A DNA stretch of 64,000 nt from Tetmemena sp. SeJ-2015. Its lineage: Eukaryota > Ciliophora > Spirotrichea > Sporadotrichida > Oxytrichidae. The stretch is taken from contig JAJKFJ010022119.1 in the NCBI GenBank assembly GCA_027382625.1, forward strand, positions 1-64,000. The letters are read 5' to 3'. The position numbers and the translations under genes were made by a program. Every line of letters begins with the position of its first letter. Positions within the stretch are counted from its first letter, which is position 1. Positions 58,883 through 64,000 of this stretch are shown piece after piece. The notes under the pieces were generated by a model. That model was not told where the DNA came from. It saw only the letters and a program-made list of their open reading frames with translations, and did not search any database.

Positions 58883-59010
58883 TTAAAATAAAAGAATTCT
58901 CTATTTATAGAGGAATAAATTATGAATCATACAACAAGGAAGTAAACTCAATGAGTCTCTGACTTAAACCAATCGACGAGCATCTTATCTTACAACCCAT
59001 AATTATTATA

Positions 59011-59442
59011 GGTTAAATACAATTAGTTTTTTTTTCGAAAATATAAATTCAGATAAATGATATATAAGTAGTATTTGCAACTTAATATATTTTTCTTTTT
59101 GTTCTTCTTCAATTTAATTTATATTGAAATAATTTTATTCAATTATTAAACCCTTGAACTTATTTTGCCTTCAAGATCTCACTACGTTCTTAAGTTCATC
59201 ATCAACTATGGTATAAATATCTTACTTAAGTATTAAGGCATTAGCATCTCCCCTTTTGAGCTGATGCAACTTAAATTATTGTAAGAGCTTCAAATGTAGA
59301 ACCTTTTTGGAATTGAAGATTTCTAGTTTTTCATCTACTTCAACTAAAATATCACCTTAATAAGTAAACTAATCGGATACTCAGTGTAACTAATGGCTCA
59401 ACTCATTAAATAATAGGATAATAAGTTTCAAGTTATAAAATC
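59011..59442. other. AT-rich DNA, nothing identified
   Basis: No motif recognised. Confidence 0.35.
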
Positions 59443-59801
59443 AATAAGTGAATTGGATCGTGGGTTGTAGAAATAAGATGAAAACCCAATTTTTAATAAT
59501 CTCTGAGAGCAAGAGTCTAATCAATAAAGATCTCTAATTGGCTGATTCTGATTATCTTTAATATTGATTGGTGTTTAATATATAATTTAGATATTAATTA
59601 AAACTCTAAGTTAATATTGATTTCTGTAGATCATGATTAACAATGGGTGCAATCAATTTAATTAAACCTAATCTTTTACTATTTATATTCTAAATATCAC
59701 TTACTTCTTAATGTCTAGAGAATATCTTATAGATGATGTATTTTTGACCTTTAAATTAAGCTTGATCTTATTTCTACAATCCACGATCCAATTCACTTAT
59801 T
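59443..59801. mobile_element. MITE with 37-bp near-perfect terminal inverted repeats
   Basis: The left TIR 59443-59479 starts AATAAGTGAATTGGATC. The right TIR 59765-59801 is its inverse, with 36 of 37 positions identical. The interior is 285 bp, AT-rich with no gene. The high TIR identity implies a recent insertion or constraint on the ends. Confidence 0.85.
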
Positions 59802-60670
59802 TTATTTTACTAACCTCTTTGGTTTTAGATATTTTGAAGAGAAACGTAAGTGAAGAGAGAACAGCTTGAGAATTCCCTGCTCAACCATTATTCATTTGGA
59901 TTAAATAATTGTATTTATATTCTTTTTAAATATATTATGGTTGCAGTTCTTTTCATATTAAAAATACACTAGATTAGTTATTTAAGTGATTATATTATCT
60001 TATTAGACTTATAGTAAAATCGTTTAAAGTTTAGTGATTGAAGGTTTTAACTAGCTCAAGAGCCTCCTCTATAATTGGTTCCAAACGGTGTCAAAGCATT
60101 CAATCCTCTAAGAAGCAGAATGAAAATCATGAGAATGAAGGATCTCACATAATTAATATCGGTCTACCCGCATATCTTAATTGGGAGAAGGAAAGCTTCT
60201 GTGTTATCTGCAAGAAATGCTCCTTGCAATAGAGAACTTACTTACTAAACAATAAATAATTAAAAAGCATATCTTGACTGAGCTTGCTCTACTCGTTATT
60301 TATTTTAATCGTGAATATACTGTCAAAGTGATGTCTTCGAATACTCTTATCAAAGAGCTGGAGTGAAAAAGAAGAGGCAGAACTCAAAAAAAAACATACA
60401 AAAATACAAACAAAAAGTGCTAATCAACGATAGGAAGCACTTGTTTAGATGCAAAATAAGTTGTAAATTTTAAATAAAGTTCAATATCATGAGTAAGTAA
60501 ACTGAATTAAATTACTTTAAAAATAAAATAAATATTCAAAGAGACAAAAATAAAATTAAAAGAGAATCAAATGAAGTGCAGTTGGACTAAGCTCCTAGCA
60601 AAATACTCTTAAAATAAATGGTAAGTGTTAAAATTAAGTAGAACTTTTTTTTATCTTTTAAGATTTTAGC
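59802..60670. other. AT-rich DNA with a short open frame
   Basis: A frame at 60038-60274 (TTG first; no ATG) reads GSKRCQSIQSSKKQNENHEN and ends with WEKESFCVICKKCSLQQ. The CxxCxxC is of mild interest, but support is weak. Confidence 0.22.
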
Positions 60671-61604
60671 ATGTATGTTAGCGATATAAATTCACATTCG
60701 CACGATAGCTTTTATAAATATAGGCACCGACATGGATGGGATAAATTGAGAGGATAATAACAAAAATTTAAGCAGAGAAGGAATAATAACAGGGAGCAAG
60801 GATTCTTGCAGTGAAAAAGACTAAAGGATATCGAGGAATGGAATAAATAGCATTTAAGGTAATGTAGCTTCGTTAAAGACTTAAGTTTTAGATAAAACCT
60901 ATTAAAAAAGACTCAAGCATTGAAAGTGATAAGAGAGAACTCAAAGAGACATCTTAAAAAGAAGGGAAAAATGTTCACAATAAATAGAAAAGTGAACCAG
61001 CAGAAAGATATTAATTCCTCTAATGCAATCGCATTTTCCCAGAATTATAGCACTCATTTAAGAAGAAGGTTTAGCAAGGAAAAAGCTTCTTACTTGGATG
61101 AGCTTATCTTTAGCTTTTAAAGTATACTCACAAAAGAGAACAGCATTTGAAAAAATAAATAACATCCGAACCACTAGCGCTCAAGTTAAGAAGACCATTG
61201 CAGTAGTGGCTGCGATGGCAGGTGAAGTGAAATTTCTTTTAGCATAGATTGTTTTATTTACTAGGAAGGGTGTATCAATTATCTTAGTTTCTGGAGTGAG
61301 TGAGTAAGTGTAGACACAGAGGAAGATAGCGATTGTTCTTGATTATCTCTTGGTTCGTTACGGTAAAAAATTCTAGCATTCTGCGCCCAAAATTATTTAA
61401 GCCTAAGTCTTTATTCTTCTCTTTAGTCCTGAATGGATACTCAATGAAATTCTCTTCTCAACAATCAAGAACTAATATAAGCAAACCAAAATAATCGCTT
61501 TTAACAAGGGTAAGCGGCTTGACAAAGAGAAATAGATAGACATGGAATTCGACAGTTTGAGTAAAGAAGTTATACGAGGTGTTGTGAAGGACCAAAGACA
61601 ATGA
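60671..61604 (+). CDS. Candidate gene with 33-nt intron, unrecognised
   Basis: The ATG at 60671 opens MYVSDINSHSHDSFYKYRHR then GQQQKFKQRRNNNREQGFLQ, a TGA (60812-60814), and in the same frame KRLKDIEEWNKQHLR. A 33-nt GTAATG...TTTTAG insert (60859-60891) can be excised in frame to QNLLKKTQALKVIRENSKRH and ASYLDELIFSFQ. A +1 frame then continues AFEKINNIRTTSAQVKKTIA, FSPEWILNEILFSTIKNQYK and DMEFDSLSKEVIRGVVKDQR to a TGA at 61602-61604. Many Gln are TAA/TAG. Unrecognised, basic, soluble. It needs one TGA and one frameshift explained. Confidence 0.33.
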
Positions 61605-62700
61605 TTAAAGATGAATTGTTGAATTTTAAAGAGACATGCAAATGTATGATAAATTTATAATAATAAAGGCTTCCACAGAAAACTGGTTGAATAGTTTTTT
61701 AGCTCTCCACGCAATCTTTGAAATTTTTACTAAACATAGTGGAGGTTGCTCCCTAAAATTGCATCAATTATTGCATTTTCCGATGGGCTTGGGATAACAA
61801 ATTTTATCATTTTCGTTATGTAAAAGAACTCTCCACTATTTTTTTCTTATACTTTTCTCTTATTGTAGTAGTCAAATATTTGAGAATTGAGTGTTTTGTC
61901 TCGCCTATTCCACTACCCTTTTCAATCCACTCCTCAGATGTCTCCATTCTTAATTAATAAAACTAATTACAAAAAAATGTTTATATTTAAAATTAATTAA
62001 GAATTGCTTAGACTTAATTACTATAAAAGCTATGACTCTAAATTCTATTCTATATTATTTTATCTATTGGCCTAAAGCAGTAGTGATTGTCTTAAGTAAT
62101 CGTGAACATAACTTAATTGGAACTTTCTTATTCTTAATTATCTAAGATAAAAGGTTTGACTATTTTATTAAGCGTTCAATTATTAATTCTATTCATAAAT
62201 TATTAATGGAACTCATTGCTCTTTCAATCATAGTCTTAAAGGTTGAGAAAATTAAGTATCAATTTACATTTTCCCTAAAAGACTGATAGAAATTATACTC
62301 AAACGTTAGTCTTAAAAGGAGCTTCAAGAAATTCAATACCATATTTTCTATCTCTCAAGAATAAAACTTATGAGTAGAAGCAAGTCAACAATTTAAGTCC
62401 ATTAGACAACATGCTCATTACTCATTTTTAAAAACAAGTTAGAAGAAGTCATTCGAAATTGATTATTCTGCTTTTGGAGCGCCGTTTATCTCTCAAATTT
62501 TGCATTTATATAACATTGCTTTCAATTCTTGAAATTAATCTTTATGGATATTTATGTTTTAATTGAATTGAATTAAGAAGTTTTACAAATAAAGAAAAGT
62601 TGAAGGATTTGAAGTAGAAATTAAAATTGACTACAAGTACAGAACAGGCAAGGCTTCTTTTAAACTAAAGGAGTGCAGTGTTTTGCCTCTTCTATTATCA
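61605..62700. other. AT-rich DNA, nothing identified
   Basis: No motif recognised. Confidence 0.35.
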
Positions 62701-62705
62701 TATTT

Positions 62706-62926
62706 TTGATATTTCACTGATCCTAATTGCATTGATCCTCTCAATTGTGCTAATATTCTGGTCATCATTGTTCAAGGTGATCGAGATAGTTTAGTTGCTC
62801 ACTACAGCAATGTCCATCAAGTTGCTCTAAATCTTTTTATCTTTTTTCTCTGTACGAGGTCATAAGATAGTTGCGGATTTTATAGTTTAAATCTTTAATG
62901 CTTTGGCCTTTGTCTGGCGGTTTCAT
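62706..62926 (-). CDS. Candidate minus-strand coding segment
   Basis: The ATG at 62926 (MKPPDKGQSIKDLNYKIRNY) runs 53 codons to TGA 62767-62765. A shifted frame goes on TLNNDDQNISTIERINAIRI to a TGA near 62706. Hydrophilic, unrecognised, short. Confidence 0.22.
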
Positions 62927-63164
62927 TCGTGGCTTTCATTCTTAATTAAAGTAATAATTATTAATAAGAAAAACTTAATTTCATTAGTTTATTTTGGCTT
63001 GGAATTAATTAAGAAAAGCAAACTATTTTTTGACTCTAATAGAATTAAATAAGATGCTTAAGCTATTCTCTAAAAGAGAAATCAATTAAAATCAACAATA
63101 ATTACATTGAGAAATAAAACTTTTAATAATTCCTAATTTATTTTTAAAGCAAAGCTTATTATTA

Positions 63165-63545
63165 TAGTTGAGAATTTAATAAAAAAGAGTATTAAATTAG
63201 ATATTTAATTAAAATGGAATAAATTAGAGACAGTTGAAGTGTGTCCAATTTGAATAATTATTACAACATTCGATTCAGCATCAAATTCTAAGAACTTTCT
63301 ATCCTTGCAACTTTTGTGCGGGAGCACCCAGTAAAGAGTTATAAGTGACACAAGTTTAGATGAAGATTACGATGAGGATGAGGAGGAATGCGCACATCAT
63401 ATCTCGATGCTGAGGGGTGCTATGTAGATGATTAAAGAAGAAGTTCATATTAATTTTTAATGAGCTATCGAACAAGTTGCAGATCAGGGGGTGAATCTGT
63501 GATTTTAACTGACACTAAGTCGCAACTCTCCATTTATTATTTTAA
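63165..63545 (+). repeat. Dispersed repeat family (38/44/63 kb), copy 3
   Basis: See copy 1. The frame here reads NFLSLQLLCGSTQQRVISDT then SLDEDYDEDEEECAHHISML and MIKEEVHIN. The first block (KNFLSLQLL) is the same in copy 2. It ends with the shared GAGCTATCGAACAAG and a GCAACTCTCCATTTATTATT-type border. Confidence 0.55.
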
Positions 63546-64000
63546 TCAATCCCCCATTTTAATTAAAATTTCAACTATAGTTAAGTATGCTTAGTTAATT
63601 TTTAAATCGATAATTGCAAATGTAATTAGTGAGTGCCGCTTCTCTAAACCAAGGATTCATAACTGATATCAAAATTTGAAGATCTCACTTATGTCATGCT
63701 AAAAGGAGGAGAAAGCATTGTCAAAATACTCACAAATTAAGATTCTCTCCATATATCTACTTAGTATGAGCAAGCTCAGAAATCATGGGTCTAAGTGCAC
63801 AAATAACTCATTGAGAATCAGAGTGAAAGGACCTTAAAAATGTAGAAAATTTGAAAATAAAAAGGCAAGAGAAGAAAGATAATCTATAAACTGATCATCT
63901 TCATGAGTATATAAATATCATTTATTATGAATCTAAGTATTTATGTTCATCTTTATTAAACCTATATTAATTTAGCATTTCTATCTCTGCTTCCCTCGCT
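63546..64000. other. AT-rich DNA to window end
   Basis: No gene or repeat recognised. Confidence 0.35.

Larger units (their letters stand above)
58160..59010 (-). mobile_element. Ubiquitin-like element R5
   Basis: The right end (minus strand) carries TTATGGGTTGTAAGATAAGATG and then CTCGTCGATTGG, as in R3. The left end is diverged (AGAATATTATTACATGATAG) but aligned. The promoter-side flank with GTATGATTCATAATTTATTC is conserved. 850 bp, longer than R3/R4 because of the trinucleotide tract. Confidence 0.7.

Noticed and set aside
58574..58886. Poly-Leu/Val/Cys and poly-Thr/Gln ORFs over the GTT tract
   Set aside because: All phases of a trinucleotide repeat are open. The plus-strand ones are shadows; the minus-strand one is kept only as the tract of R5.
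1..64000. Treating every long code-6 open frame as a gene
   Set aside because: With about two-thirds A+T and only TGA as stop, frames of 100-250 codons are expected by chance in numbers. Frames without motif, GC shift or repeat-family support were left out or given low confidence.
1..64000. CRISPR arrays, bacterial operons, ribosome-binding sites
   Set aside because: The only tandem structures are the minisatellite, microsatellites and the GTATA repeat. Sequence character and gene content are those of a ciliate germline genome.

Overview
This window looks like germline (micronuclear) DNA of a spirotrich (hypotrich) ciliate of the Oxytricha/Stylonychia type. Three observations support this. 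(1) At 27837-31959 there is a complete TBE-type transposon whose inverted ends begin with the spirotrich telomere repeat (CAAAACCCC), flanked by an AAT target duplication. (2) Recognisable proteins use TAA and TAG as glutamine and TGA as stop. TAA encodes the invariant Gln of a LINE reverse-transcriptase motif, TAG encodes the ubiquitin Gln31 position, and a TAA lies inside a zinc finger. (3) Introns are tiny (27-35 nt) and the DNA is very AT-rich, gene-poor and repeat-laden. Standard-code ORFs therefore miss nearly all real coding DNA. Because TGA is the only stop, long open frames also arise by chance, so an open frame alone is weak evidence here. Layout: 0-4.6 kb, an open-frame locus embedded in homopolymer-inflated, poorly resolved sequence; 5.2-6.5 kb, a long minus-strand code-6 frame; 8.8-9.2 kb, GC-rich repeat copy A; 9.4-9.9 kb, ubiquitin-like element R1; 10.3-13.6 kb, a direct repeat pair; 14.3-19.8 kb, ubiquitin-like element R2, swollen by a ~5 kb minisatellite with a 21-bp unit; 20.4-27.3 kb, an inverted repeat pair enclosing a MITE and ubiquitin-like element R3; 27.8-32.0 kb, the TBE; 33.4-34.0 kb, element R4; 34.4-37.0 kb, a broken gene that may be an SF2/SecA-like ATPase; 37.0-37.7 kb, a TIR element; 38-44.6 kb, a three-copy repeat family, GC-rich copy B and a Thr/Pro-rich coding segment; 46-50.7 kb, GC-richer islands with candidate coding frames; 51-58 kb, T-rich on the plus strand, with a LINE-like retrotransposon on the minus strand and GC-rich copy C; 58.2-59.0 kb, element R5 with a long (GTT)n tract; 59.4-59.8 kb, a MITE with nearly perfect TIRs; 60-64 kb, more candidate frames and the third copy of the 38-kb repeat. 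The most striking content is a dispersed family of five elements, all in the same orientation. Each has similar terminal inverted sequences and a short gene made of an N-terminal low-complexity tract fused to a ubiquitin-fold domain, with a small intron at the same place. In each copy the low-complexity tract has drifted or expanded independently; in R2 it became the 5-kb array. I found no bacterial-type operons, CRISPR arrays, tRNA or rRNA genes.
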